Assembly: GCA_039683095.1 (NCBI GenBank)
Contig: JBDKSB010000009.1
Span: 1 to 64,000 of the forward strand
Direction of reading: 5' to 3'
DNA length: 64,000 bases
Origin: Acidobacteriota bacterium
GTDB lineage: Bacteria; Acidobacteriota; Aminicenantia; Aminicenantales; Saccharicenantaceae
Position 1 is the stretch's first letter, and each line of letters opens with the position of its first letter. A program made the translations under genes and the position numbers. Below, one piece after another: positions 19,901 through 27,280 of the stretch. A model generated the notes under the pieces. It did no database searches, was not told the origin of the DNA, and saw only the letters and a list, made by a program, of their open reading frames with translations.

Positions 19901-22704
19901 GGTATGCCGTTGACATAGGTCTGATTGTTCCCGGGGTTTTCATCATCCCAGACCCAGCTGGCTTGGCTGGACAATTCGAACTGGGTTCCGGACGCCGGCA
20001 GGCGCACCTCGACTGTCCCAGTGCTGTATTTGATCACGGGGGGATTGACCTGATCCTCCAGGACGGCGACTATATAATAGGTTCCGACACTGACCGAGCT
20101 CGTGTCCCAGAAGAAAGAATTTTGGTTGCTGTCTTCGTATATGCTTGCCGCTATTCCGTTCTCATCTCTGATAGCGGCATGTCCATTCCCAAAGTTTGTA
20201 TCGGTGTCGTAATAGAGCGTGATCAGCGCGTTGCTGTCTGGATCCGCGTCCGTCCAGCGGACAACGTAATAGCCCGATTCCGTGCTTTCTGCGCCCGTCG
20301 GTGCGGTGAAATCTAAACTCGGAGGCACATTATCTTCAGTAGGCACGTCCTCTATACTGAAGCTAAACTCGTAAGGACTGGGGAGATTATTTCCAGAGAC
20401 ATCTTTCACTCCAGTTCCTATGGTTACAGTTATAGTTTCTCCGAATTCAAAAGCTGCAATTGAATCAATGACAAGCGTGTCGCTCGGCGAATCAAATCCA
20501 TAATAGCAGGCGTGTGTCCCGCTGGCCGAGCCAACGACGTGCACTGCCGAGTCCGAAAAGGACGCGTTATCCATATCCTCATCGAACTTGACAGTTATCA
20601 GCCCATACCTGCTAATTCCAAAAGAATATGACAATACTGAAGGCGGATCCGACTCGGGCTCCTGAGCCGTAAAAGTGACAAGTTGGGAATCCACTTCTGT
20701 ATCAGCAAGTATGCTGAATACGCTTTTCTTAAGGACTATTTCAAATGGTTCGTCCAAATCAGTAGGAGTTACCCAGAGCTTAAAAGTGTGTTTATCTAAA
20801 AACCCTAGAGATACGGGCGACGATTCAGTAAATGGCCATGTCCATCCCATATCTTCGCCCCCGTCCCCAGCCCGAATTCCCACATAGAAATCACCAGCAG
20901 ACGGGGCGACAATATCGACATCGACTGTACCCTGCCTGTCCTGAATGAGGCTGGACGTGGTTATGTCCATAATTCCATGCGATATTTCCACAGCCCGACA
21001 GGCATTCTCGAGGTTTTCGCATTCCGCATCGCTCCAACCATTGATGATTGCCGCCCTCGCCAAGGCATCACTTAAATCCCAGAAATCTGCAGAACTGGGC
21101 AAACCCGCATCTTCCACCATATAGAAGAGATCCGCGGTTTTAGAAAGCCCCATCTTGTCAATTACGTACCCATAGAAGTCATCCCCCGGAGCCGTTCCTT
21201 CAGCGAGGAGATAGGCCAGCTTGGATATGATTGTCGAATTAATATGCACCCCACCGTTATCCAATTCTCCTGTATAGAAACCGGTGTCACTCATCCTATC
21301 AGGGTAATGAGACGAATAAACTATGTTTCCATTCTTGTCTTTGATATTAATATCTATCACTGGCGGGTCAGCAAGGTATCGAAGAGCCAATACGGGAAGA
21401 CCCTCTCCAATCCACCAGTCGCCGTCCCCATTATCAAAGTCGACAAACGTGGCAAATATATCCGAGAACGCTTCATCAATTGCACCAGATTGATTCAGAT
21501 AAGTTAAGTTAGACTCGCAGTATGTCACCCAATGCGTATATTCATGGGCAACCATATCGTCTGTCAGATAATCATCACCGAAATGAAGCCGTTCGGTATA
21601 AAGAACGCCTCCGTCGCTAAACTCAGCATCTCGCCAAGGGGGAATCTCATCCGATGGGCAGTATCTTACCGTAGCTCTGATAACATGACCGTTGTTATCT
21701 ACGCTATCACGTCCATGGTGGTCTTTATAATAATTATAAGCATCAGCTAAGAGGCTATATACTTTATTAATATCATCTGATCCTTCGCCAATATACTCAG
21801 GATCGTTTTCAGAGCGTCTCACTATTCCATTTGATTCTGTATTACTTGCATCACTAATCTCTCTATTTATTGCACTACGTATGTTTGATAAATGGAGCTC
21901 TACCTTGCCGCTATGAGCATTAACTAGGACGAGTTCGTTGACCCCGCTAGCCTTTTTATCCACTATTCTTGTTTGCCAAACTAGCTCAACAGGACCAGTG
22001 TTGCCCACGATTGACGGCCCATAGATTGTAAGCTCTGCAGGCGAGGCCTCTAACCCTGATATATTCTCTTCATCAGAAACAAAATTAATGGCCGCCTTTT
22101 GGGCATCATTTTTTGAAAGCGTGGGCGCGATTGATAAAATGCCATCATCAAGAACTCTCGTATCTCTCAATATATCGCTTGATAGGTACTCAATGCCGCC
22201 TTGACTATTAATGTGTGTTATAAGCTCTCCGGAAAAAATAGGGACGTTATGGTATTCTTGCTGAAGACGAACGATATTGCGACCGTTTCTTTTTTTCTCT
22301 TTAAGAAGCTTGAAATCGACATATGGGCTATTAATGCCTAACGCATATCCATTCTCGGTTATAAAGTTCTTCGTGGTCTGAACATGATCACCCTTAACAA
22401 CGTCAAGAGCTGCAAAGGAATGATTCGCAGGCGCAACCAATGACCTGATACAACCATCTTCGGACATTGAATATCGTGGCGCCCTCTCTGCATTCAAATT
22501 CGATCCGACTTCTCCCGGAGTTGATTGTCTTAAGCGTTTTAAAAGCGTTTCAATGTATTGTTTCCTGTTATCGTCATTCAGAGTCGAGAGCTTTTTCCCC
22601 TGCTCACGGGTCTGCTGTCCGAGAAAATTGCCAGAAAGTAAAACCATAACCAGGGACAGAAACAGCAACCTCAGCAGGTTCTTTTCAGCTCTGGCTTTTT
22701 TCAT
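13918..22704 (-). CDS. Giant M4 (thermolysin-like) metallopeptidase with multidomain C-terminus and shared cassette
   Basis: The protein is 2928 aa with a signal peptide (MKKARAEKNLLRLLFLSLV) and AGGAGAAAG before the ATG. An FTP/PepSY-type propeptide (about 40-280) precedes the M4 catalytic domain. Its zinc site is HEYTH (H387, H391) with GAIDEAFSD about 20 residues later supplying the Glu ligand. Beyond about residue 600 lie Ig and SbsA-like modules, a choice-of-anchor segment (LSPSTYDFGLI), an FG-GAP-like propeller (about 1270-1640), a CARDB domain (DIQVVSNNITF), a second SbsA-like module, a chitobiase C-terminal-like module (FYTTDGLDPTQSS), FnIII-like modules and a LamG-like lectin domain. 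The six-unit cassette and GPGGARF/PGPGEP tail finish it. It is a secreted protease that probably stays on the surface. The first 2.3 kb is clearly AT-richer than the rest, which suggests a composite origin. Confidence 0.92.
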   Translation of the reverse strand: MKKARAEKNLLRLLFLSLVMVLLSGNFLGQQTREQGKKLSTLNDDNRKQYIETLLKRLRQSTPGEVGSNLNAERAPRYSMSEDGCIRSLVAPANHSFAALDVVKGDHVQTTKNFITENGYALGINSPYVDFKLLKEKKRNGRNIVRLQQEYHNVPIFSGELITHINSQGGIEYLSSDILRDTRVLDDGILSIAPTLSKNDAQKAAINFVSDEENISGLEASPAELTIYGPSIVGNTGPVELVWQTRIVDKKASGVNELVLVNAHSGKVELHLSNIRSAINREISDASNTESNGIVRRSENDPEYIGEGSDDINKVYSLLADAYNYYKDHHGRDSVDNNGHVIRATVRYCPSDEIPPWRDAEFSDGGVLYTERLHFGDDYLTDDMVAHEYTHWVTYCESNLTYLNQSGAIDEAFSDIFATFVDFDNGDGDWWIGEGLPVLALRYLADPPVIDINIKDKNGNIVYSSHYPDRMSDTGFYTGELDNGGVHINSTIISKLAYLLAEGTAPGDDFYGYVIDKMGLSKTADLFYMVEDAGLPSSADFWDLSDALARAAIINGWSDAECENLENACRAVEISHGIMDITTSSLIQDRQGTVDVDIVAPSAGDFYVGIRAGDGGEDMGWTWPFTESSPVSLGFLDKHTFKLWVTPTDLDEPFEIVLKKSVFSILADTEVDSQLVTFTAQEPESDPPSVLSYSFGISRYGLITVKFDEDMDNASFSDSAVHVVGSASGTHACYYGFDSPSDTLVIDSIAAFEFGETITVTIGTGVKDVSGNNLPSPYEFSFSIEDVPTEDNVPPSLDFTAPTGAESTESGYYVVRWTDADPDSNALITLYYDTDTNFGNGHAAIRDENGIAASIYEDSNQNSFFWDTSSVSVGTYYIVAVLEDQVNPPVIKYSTGTVEVRLPASGTQFELSSQASWVWDDENPGNNQTYVNGIPEGLETLRVTIPIRNTSGQDIKFVYGTLSSSASQIDFSEGDNFIYYGNISSGQYVVPDAEFCFYVNATSFSSAPFTLRLEYQDLSGNHYYQTFYFTYTFPAPGALTPNLVVDHIQIVDSSSGDGDGVFESGEEIDFFIHLRNMGTAACVNPKGILEQSTAWGTNVFTDLNGNYPDILAGSTEADTAAFDTDQAPMSFAGAITTPLRVWYGPDQDKYQDLSITLTVVPTPYIRLSPSTYDFGLITPGTPLAHVVTVRNRGSGDLVISGIDPNLSDTTITDITYPCTVAPGATTTFTMNVDTSALDGFITRTLSIHSNAHGQATVEFVLTGTVTAANPAASYTKLWEKLIDRDFNNIAVGDTDNDGKIEAVATSAGVTDNYVPVPAHIQIHEKVADDDFELVPTGTIPDLGGVPATHSLALADFNKNGYTDIVVLANSLYISGSKLPFRVLRYEATGNDTWVARTVAFNGGTTYGYTAMTVGDADDDGNQEIIVAREGDADPRVLVYEWNGSSFSLRWTSPVVLDRNGFNVTSIPVVKVADSDGDNHSEIIFGTDDAQLYIYESPAVNSYPPLTPVLKYEPSIGDYLGYCSLKDLVVADTDGDTRKEIIHVSEDGYLLIIESPGPDSWNTAAPEHYLLPGSMNGYCVAAGDTDNDGATEIVVGGLGGAADSHLCIYETIADNSHAVSWQSTEAEVDSEPDAVALINTNSTPVNEIVIATENSDPAAFPVLAHQESVDIQVVSNNITFDPETVLESGTVSISALVQNLSPSPLANVVVRFYSGDPASGGTQIGADQTIASISESGNAAVQVDWQPLLAQTYQIYVVVDPDDAIPESDNTANNKAAKTYVVLDNDISGPQISNIAVAEYGGDGDGAIEANEQVRISWSASDASGIGTSVCDIDGTVYAAAGSYEVIAGPFNQGIHNYTITVQDGDNSPAGTQQSGSFSVSSFAITVTGVSPVNGAINVSVRPAVEAFFDSSLNLSTITSSTVILRDSGLQVIPGSISYTPVGNKITFIPSRDLTNSAVYSLTLVGGSAGILSETGNGLVESYSWTFTVEPDVTAPIAVLSSPTAGQNVSGIVDIRGTAWDLNFLQYQVFYGEGAAPSAWTEITSAITVPVTGSLLCQWDTSALGAGQYTVKLVVLEDPPASVQVEDSVVVNIGKAATPVFTPEPGTYSSAQNITISCATADATIFYTTDGLDPTQSSTPYASPVHIDATTTLKARAYHSSMQPSEIASGVYEISGANSPPETPSPVSPADAATDQGLQPILTASAFSDPEGDEHSNSQWQVDDNGDFSTPVWDSGEGYIAGIQVTIPAGTLAVETTYFWRVRYKDIHDAWSEWSAAWSFTTVPPPGAFDLTSPASVTAVPRLTPSVTLTWTASANATSYDIYFGTSRTPGFHANTTETSLSVNVAKDQLYYWNVVAVNSGGTTYSTSGPFSFGTGIAFFSDFDDGTTQGWGFRDQSGLTSDNAHSAPNSIRNYSGYANQDEAECYKIFSPIEKGTAEFWYYAPSTRPETACIYLSSQDSWYKNPTVRFWLWISADGTVKYYVNGTEWTDFTSLPKLTFDVWSKISLTWNTITDKLVLRINGVNYGVAPATNAGGPICQLAFMKGSWSSVGTFAYIDDIKVTTTPAPKKKDLLATWDGQGVYYRNSDTGAWVRLASPATMIAGGDIDNDGIDDILGLWPSQGGIWARYSSNGAWAQLSSTARHIAAGDMNGDGRVDLVGTWDGQGVFYRNSANGAWVKLASPATLITAGDLDGDGTDDLIGIWPGQGGVWAKYSRTGAWSKISSTARDIAAGDMNGDGRDELLATWDGQGVYYRDSFTGAWTRMASEATQVTCGDLDGDGLDDLIGIWPTQGGVWVKYSTSGAWAKISSTAIDISAGLMRLQESESTPMAAGVAVDLPMAAGDTEGIETAVLKTDLSGDGPGGARFIYIEDVNLEPTEDPAAALTRIPGPGEPGFVAEDQKNLIPGEKMDDRARNDPREPNNKGKKIMK
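14245..15003 (-). repeat. Six-unit alternating propeller cassette of the M4 peptidase
   Basis: Three WDGQGVYYRNS-type and three WPSQGGIWARY-type units alternate, each but the last closing with a GDMNGDGRxD or GDxDGDGxDD loop. The tail (about nt 14150-13921) carries GPGGARF, EDVNLEP, PGPGEP and a Lys-rich end (NNKGKKIMK). Confidence 0.9.
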
Positions 22705-23136
22705 CTAGCTTTCTCCTGTTCCTTAGAGTTTCCCAATCATCATAGGTAAGTGTCCCAGCATCCAATCAAGTGGATTTCATACTGGCAAATCGCCGAAAGA
22801 GGAATTGATAAAGGCCTCACGTTTAGCTGAGATCTTCGCCGTCGCCCCGGGTCTTCCTTGTTGAAGAAGAGCATATTCTGACTATGCACTCTGTCCGATC
22901 GCTTTTCCTTTAAGATACCCCTGGGCCAAAGTCAATATGCTTCTTTTCAATGTCAGATAAAGTCATGATTTGTCACGTAACGGGCGAGCGAAGCTCTTCG
23001 CCCGCAGCTGACAGGCCCTTGCATATCAAATAAATAATGGCCCGTTCGAGTCACTATTTGTCAGACCCCAAGGAACAGACCGCCCCTGCCTTTAGGAAAA
23101 TGGGAGGTTCAATAAGAAAGAAGACCTAATGATACT
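22705..23136. other. 432-bp intergenic region between the M4 peptidase and the glycan locus
   Basis: The region holds the ribosome site and possible promoter of the M4 gene, and a hairpin at 22980-23003 (CGGGCGA and TTCGCCC arms) about 135 bp past the DegT gene stop. No T-run follows the hairpin on the minus strand. Two ATTTGTCA words flank it (near 22972 and 23061). I see no gene and no complete tRNA. Confidence 0.5.
22739..22769 (-). promoter_or_regulatory. Possible promoter of the M4 peptidase gene
   Basis: On the minus strand TTGATT and TATGAT are separated by 19 bases, about 35 bp before the ATG. The -10 matches the consensus at five of six positions, but the spacer is long, so this is only a candidate. 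Confidence 0.3.
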
Positions 23137-24324
23137 TCAAAAAGAGCTCTTGAGCTTCTGAACTACAATGTCAACCTGCTTTTCCCTTAGGCCATTATAG
23201 AACGGCAGCGCGATCGTCCGGGCCGAGACGCTCTCCGTCACCGGGAAATCGCCTTCCTTGAAGCCGAACATCTTCCGGTAGAACGGCTGCAGGTGGATGG
23301 GCGTGAAGTAGTTGCCGCAGATGATCCCCTTCTCCCTCATCCCGACGATAATCCGGTCCCGGTCCTGCCTCGAGAAGCGCTCTGAAAGCCGGACTACATA
23401 GACGAACCAGCTGATGCGCTCCCCGTCCCTGGCCAGGGGAACGACGACATCCTTCAGGCCCTTCAGCCGCTCGGCATACCAGCCGGCGACGCGTTCCCGT
23501 TTGGCCAGCATCGCCTCTATCCGGGAGAGCTGCCCGATCCCCAGGGCGCAGTTGATGTCGCTCAAGCGGTAGTTGAACCCCAATCGCTCGTGCTGGAGCC
23601 AGGCGGCGGTCTCGCCCCGCCCCTGGTTCCTCATGCTCCGGCACAGGCTGGCGATGCCGTCCTCGTTCGTGACCAGCATCCCGCCCTCGCCCGTGGTCAT
23701 CTGCTTGTTGGGGTAGAAGCCGTAGGCGGCCCAGCGCCCGAAGGTCCCCGCCTTGCGCCAGACGGCGTCATGTCCCGCCCCCCCCGCCTCGACCCTGATC
23801 TCGGCGCCCAGGGCCTCGCAGGCGTCCTCGATCACGCCGAGCTCGTACTTCCCGGCTATGTCCATGATCGCCGGCATGTCGCACGGACGGCCGAAGACAT
23901 GGACGGGAAGCAGGGCCTTGAGGGCGCCCTCGCCCTTCGCAGCGCCCTTGCTCCTCAACTCCTTGACCTTTTCTTCCACCTTCCCGGCGTCGACATTGAG
24001 CGTCACCGGGTCGATGTCGACGAAGACCGGCTTCGCCCGCTCGAAGAGCAGGCAGTTCGCCGAGGCCACGAAGCTGAACGGACTGGTGATGACCGCGTCC
24101 CCCTCCCCTATCCCGAGCGCCCTCACGCCCAGGTGCAGCGCGCTCGTGCCGCTGTTGACCGCGACGGCGTGCTTGACGCCCAGGAACGAGGCGAACTTCT
24201 CCTCGAACTCAGGGAGCCGCGGCCCCAGACTCAGGTTGGGCGTCCGCAGCGTCTCGAGAACGAGCTCGCGGTCCGCGTCCGTGATGTCCGGCCGCGAGAG
24301 GGGGATTCTGACGGGGATCTTCAT
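23137..24324 (-). CDS. DegT/DnrJ/EryC1/StrS-family PLP sugar aminotransferase
   Basis: The protein is 395 aa, normal for the family. The fold-type I signature is complete: NSGTSALHLG near residue 58, PFSFVASAN near 82, the acidic PLP-N1 partner in VIEDACEALGA (about 165-174) and the Schiff-base lysine K207 in YPNKQMTTGEGG. The family transfers an amino group from glutamate to a keto-sugar nucleotide. An AAGGATG ribosome site precedes ATG 24324. It is the last gene of the glycan locus, 56 bp after the PglC-like gene, which fits amino-sugar formation for the first residue of the repeat unit. The exact keto sugar cannot be told. An insertion-like charged stretch (KVKELRSKGAAKGEGALK) sits at about 118-135. 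Confidence 0.9.
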   Translation of the reverse strand: MKIPVRIPLSRPDITDADRELVLETLRTPNLSLGPRLPEFEEKFASFLGVKHAVAVNSGTSALHLGVRALGIGEGDAVITSPFSFVASANCLLFERAKPVFVDIDPVTLNVDAGKVEEKVKELRSKGAAKGEGALKALLPVHVFGRPCDMPAIMDIAGKYELGVIEDACEALGAEIRVEAGGAGHDAVWRKAGTFGRWAAYGFYPNKQMTTGEGGMLVTNEDGIASLCRSMRNQGRGETAAWLQHERLGFNYRLSDINCALGIGQLSRIEAMLAKRERVAGWYAERLKGLKDVVVPLARDGERISWFVYVVRLSERFSRQDRDRIIVGMREKGIICGNYFTPIHLQPFYRKMFGFKEGDFPVTESVSARTIALPFYNGLREKQVDIVVQKLKSSF

Positions 24325-24380
24325 GAAAACATCCTTGGTATCTTGATGGCCAGTTCAGTCTCGGCGATATGCCGGAGATT

Positions 24381-25028
24381 CTATTCGATATCGCCCGGAG
24401 ATGCAAAAGGCGGGCTTCCGGCCTTCTCGCCCCGGAACGGCGCCCGTGCCGTCCGCCAGAGCCAGCCGATATCCCCGGCGAAGGTGCAATGGTCCAGGTA
24501 TTCCAGGTTGATCCGAACCTTGTCGGGGAAGATCACGTCGTCGTTGAAGCGGGCCGGGTCCGGCTGCGCCGCCAGGAGCTCTTCTTCGGCCGCATACTTG
24601 ATGGTCGCCGGGCCGGTGATGCCCGGCCTCAGGTCCAGAACGCGCCGGTCCGCGCCGGCGAGCCGGTCATAATACCCCGGCACGTCCGGACGCGGTCCGA
24701 CCAGGCTCATCTCCCCCACGAGCACGTTCCAGAGCTGCGGGTACTCGTCGAGCTTGAACCGGCGCAGGACCTTCCCCAGCGGCGTGATCCGGCTGTCGCC
24801 CCTGACCGTGACCGGCGACGGATCGCCGTGCCCGGCGCTCATCGTCCGGAACTTGCGCACAGTGAACAGGGCGCCGCCCTTCCCGACCCTTGGCTGGCGG
24901 AACAGCGCCGGGCCCGGCGAGGTCGCTCTCACCAGGACGGCGATGAGGCCCATGGGGATCGCCAACACGACGAGACCGGCGGCCGAGGCCGCGAGATCGA
25001 ACGCTCTTTTCCCGAACTTCCGGTACAT
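24381..25028 (-). CDS. PglC/WcaJ-type phosphoglycosyl transferase (initiating sugar transferase)
   Basis: The protein is 215 aa, the size of the short single-domain (PglC-like) monotopic PGTs. The N-terminal KRAFDLAAS followed by a hydrophobic re-entrant helix, then RQPRVGKGG, FRTM, KLDEYPQLWNVL and SLVGPRPDVPGYYD, are the hallmark motifs. It includes the catalytic Asp-Glu pair (DE in KLDEYPQ). The enzyme loads a phospho-sugar from a UDP-sugar onto undecaprenyl phosphate at the inner membrane and so starts the repeat unit. It lies between the ATP-grasp and DegT genes on the same strand. A GAGG motif precedes the ATG. Confidence 0.93.
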   Translation of the reverse strand: MYRKFGKRAFDLAASAAGLVVLAIPMGLIAVLVRATSPGPALFRQPRVGKGGALFTVRKFRTMSAGHGDPSPVTVRGDSRITPLGKVLRRFKLDEYPQLWNVLVGEMSLVGPRPDVPGYYDRLAGADRRVLDLRPGITGPATIKYAAEEELLAAQPDPARFNDDVIFPDKVRINLEYLDHCTFAGDIGWLWRTARAPFRGEKAGSPPFASPGDIE

Positions 25029-25148
25029 GCGGCCTCATTATACAAAATCCCCCCGAAAAAGAACCGAGGGAACTTGACAGGCCTCCGGAACGGAGGACTT
25101 CGGGGAATTTAGGGAGGGACCCGCCGAGCGGCTGGAGGGCCGGCCTGC

Positions 25149-26384
25149 CTAGCCGACCATCCCCTCTTCGGCGGGATTCGAGGAGCGGGTCGATCGATAG
25201 CGGCGGAAGTAGTCGTACATCTCCATCACGAACGGCAGCGGGTCGCTCAGCCGGAAATCGTCCGTCGTGCCCTTGAACGGCGAGCGGACGATCTCCCCGA
25301 GCTCCCGGAGCTTCTCGCCGGCCGGGGCCTTCCGCTTGGCGAGGTTCAGGAGGCCGATGAGCTCGCCCAGGACCCAGCGGGCGTAGACGCCGTCACGGTA
25401 CGTCGCCGGCGGGGCGGCGATCTTCCCGGTCAGCGCCAGCTCGTAAAGCATGTAGGGGAAATCGACCCCCGCCGCGATCGCGACGCTCAGGCCGCCCCAG
25501 AACCTGGGATTGATCTCGGTGATCTTGCCGACCCCGGTCTTCGGGTCCCTGATGAGATCGAAGTGAAGCACCCCGTGCCAGCCGAGCGCGTCAGCGACCT
25601 TCTTGCAGTTGGCCAAGCCTTCGGGATCATAGGCGCTGCGCCTGTAGACCGAGGTGCTGAACCGGTTGCCTTCCTTGCAGCGAAGATAGGTCTCGGCGCT
25701 GGCCGCCGCGAGCCGTCCGCGGTCATAGATCATGCAGACGCCGGAGACGTCCGAGCCTAGGAACTCCTGGACCATCGGCCACTTCTCCGCCGGGATCGAG
25801 AAGCGGTCGACGATCTCGGCGAACCTGGCCACGAGATCGTTCTCGTCCTTCACGAAGACGACGCCCTTGCCGGCGTTCCCCAGCCTGGTCTTGACGACCG
25901 CCGGGTACTCGAGCGCGCCGGCCCGGCTTCGCAGCTCGTCGAGCGATCCCGGGACGAAGCTGGCCGCGCAGGGCACGCCAAGCCGTTCACAGAGCTTCGT
26001 GACTTCCCATTTGTCGTTCGCCAGCCGGAGCGCCCCGACATCGGCATGGACAAATGCCAGGCCCTCGGGCAGCACGTCCTCGTGGGCCGCTAGCGCGATG
26101 ACATCCTCGAGCACCGGGATGAGCACGCGGGCCCCGACGCGGCGGGCGACGTCCCCTACGGCCTGGGCGTAGGCCTCGGGCTCATCGAAGAAATTCGGCA
26201 CGCGATGGAAGGACTTCGCCCATCGCGAAGCCCGGCACATGGCCCGCAGCGAGCGGTCGACGACGTGGACCGGGATGCCCCGCCGGCCGAGCGATTCGAC
26301 GACATTGTAGGCGGTCCTCACCCAGCCGTTCGTGACGAGGACGGGCGCTTTCTCGGTTCTATCGGACAATCCGGTCTTCTCCAA
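25149..26384 (-). CDS. ATP-grasp family carboxylate-amine ligase-like protein
   Basis: The protein is 411 aa. An N-terminal Rossmann-like pre-ATP-grasp domain (VLVTNGWVRTAYNVVESLG) precedes an ATP-grasp fold with VVKTRLGNAGKGV for nucleotide binding (about 160-175), EFLGSDVSG and the Mg-binding EINPRFWGG (about 310-318). Members of this group resemble carbamoyl-phosphate synthase and often sit in polysaccharide or peptide-ligase loci, joining an acid to an amine. The substrate is unknown; a role in adding an amino acid to a uronic acid is one guess. The start overlaps the end of the upstream methyltransferase gene by 26 bp, consistent with co-translation. Confidence 0.85.
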   Translation of the reverse strand: MEKTGLSDRTEKAPVLVTNGWVRTAYNVVESLGRRGIPVHVVDRSLRAMCRASRWAKSFHRVPNFFDEPEAYAQAVGDVARRVGARVLIPVLEDVIALAAHEDVLPEGLAFVHADVGALRLANDKWEVTKLCERLGVPCAASFVPGSLDELRSRAGALEYPAVVKTRLGNAGKGVVFVKDENDLVARFAEIVDRFSIPAEKWPMVQEFLGSDVSGVCMIYDRGRLAAASAETYLRCKEGNRFSTSVYRRSAYDPEGLANCKKVADALGWHGVLHFDLIRDPKTGVGKITEINPRFWGGLSVAIAAGVDFPYMLYELALTGKIAAPPATYRDGVYARWVLGELIGLLNLAKRKAPAGEKLRELGEIVRSPFKGTTDDFRLSDPLPFVMEMYDYFRRYRSTRSSNPAEEGMVG

Positions 26385-27210
26385 CGTTCTCTTTGACCAG
26401 GTAAACCCCGATCAGGCTCGAGATGTGCGCTTTCGCGAAAAGCCGGAACAAGAGCCGGTATTGAGGCCGGTTGTCCAGGGGGTAATAGACGCTATCCCCG
26501 GGATAGGGGAAGACCCGTCTGACGATTATCAGCCCCGTCCGGCAGCAGAGATCGGAGAGCGCCCGGAAGTTGTAGGCGCCGCGCCTCAAGGGAAGCTGAA
26601 GCTGGCCGTACGACCGGCGGTCCCGCAGGATCCTCAGCCCGGAGAACAGGCTTCCCTGGTTGGGAACGTCGATATACATTACGCCGCCCGGCGCGAGGAG
26701 CGAGGCCGCCTTGGCGACCAAGGCGGACGGGTCGGGGACCAGGTGGATGACCGCCTTGAGATGGACGAAGTCGTACTTCTCCGCGAGCTCCATTTCTTCG
26801 ATGGCGCCGGCGACCGCGTTGAGCCCCTTTCCCCTGGCGAAATCGACGTTGACCCGATCGACATCCGTGCCGAGGTTCCGCAGGCCCAGCTCGGAAGCTG
26901 CCTTGAGATAGAGCCCGTTCCCGCAGCCGACGTCAAGGAAGGACGCCGGCCTGCGGCCCGCGAGCGCCTCGACGTCCTTGATCTTCCCGGCCAGCGATTC
27001 GGTGACGGGTGCGACGTAGCGGTCGTAATTCTCCGTGTATTCCTTCGTCCAGGGATAATCGTCGAAGGCTTGGCGGCTTTCGACATAAGGATGGATGAAC
27101 TGGAAAGAACAGACCGGGCAAGCCAGGACCTTGTAGTTTTCGACGGTCCTGAGCAGCTTCTTCGGCCCTGTATGCTGGCAAACCGGACAGGCAATGTTGT
27201 CGATAATCAT
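26359..27210 (-). CDS. Class I SAM-dependent methyltransferase with N-terminal zinc-ribbon-like motif
   Basis: The protein is 283 aa. The N-terminal pair CPVCQHTG and CPVCSFQF (residues 8-36) looks like a small zinc ribbon, common in the Methyltransf_23 group of polysaccharide loci. SAM-binding motif I is FLDVGCGNGLYL (about 95-106), followed by GTDVD and the FVHLKAVIHLVPDPSALV and APGGVMYIDVP segments. It is likely a cytoplasmic sugar or chain-end methyltransferase; the acceptor is unknown. It overlaps the ATP-grasp gene downstream and is preceded by a 70-bp gap after the GT4 gene. Confidence 0.88.
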   Translation of the reverse strand: MIIDNIACPVCQHTGPKKLLRTVENYKVLACPVCSFQFIHPYVESRQAFDDYPWTKEYTENYDRYVAPVTESLAGKIKDVEALAGRRPASFLDVGCGNGLYLKAASELGLRNLGTDVDRVNVDFARGKGLNAVAGAIEEMELAEKYDFVHLKAVIHLVPDPSALVAKAASLLAPGGVMYIDVPNQGSLFSGLRILRDRRSYGQLQLPLRRGAYNFRALSDLCCRTGLIIVRRVFPYPGDSVYYPLDNRPQYRLLFRLFAKAHISSLIGVYLVKENVGEDRIVR

Positions 27211-27280
27211 CTTGATCTTGATCGGCCTCCCGTATCTACAATCAGCAGAAGGATAGCATCGGCTTTAGCCAGTGCTTGGT

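Noticed and set aside
23040-23080. GTTCGAGTC near 23046 suggested a tRNA T-loop
   Set aside because: The flanking bases do not pair as a T-stem and no acceptor, D or anticodon arms can be drawn.
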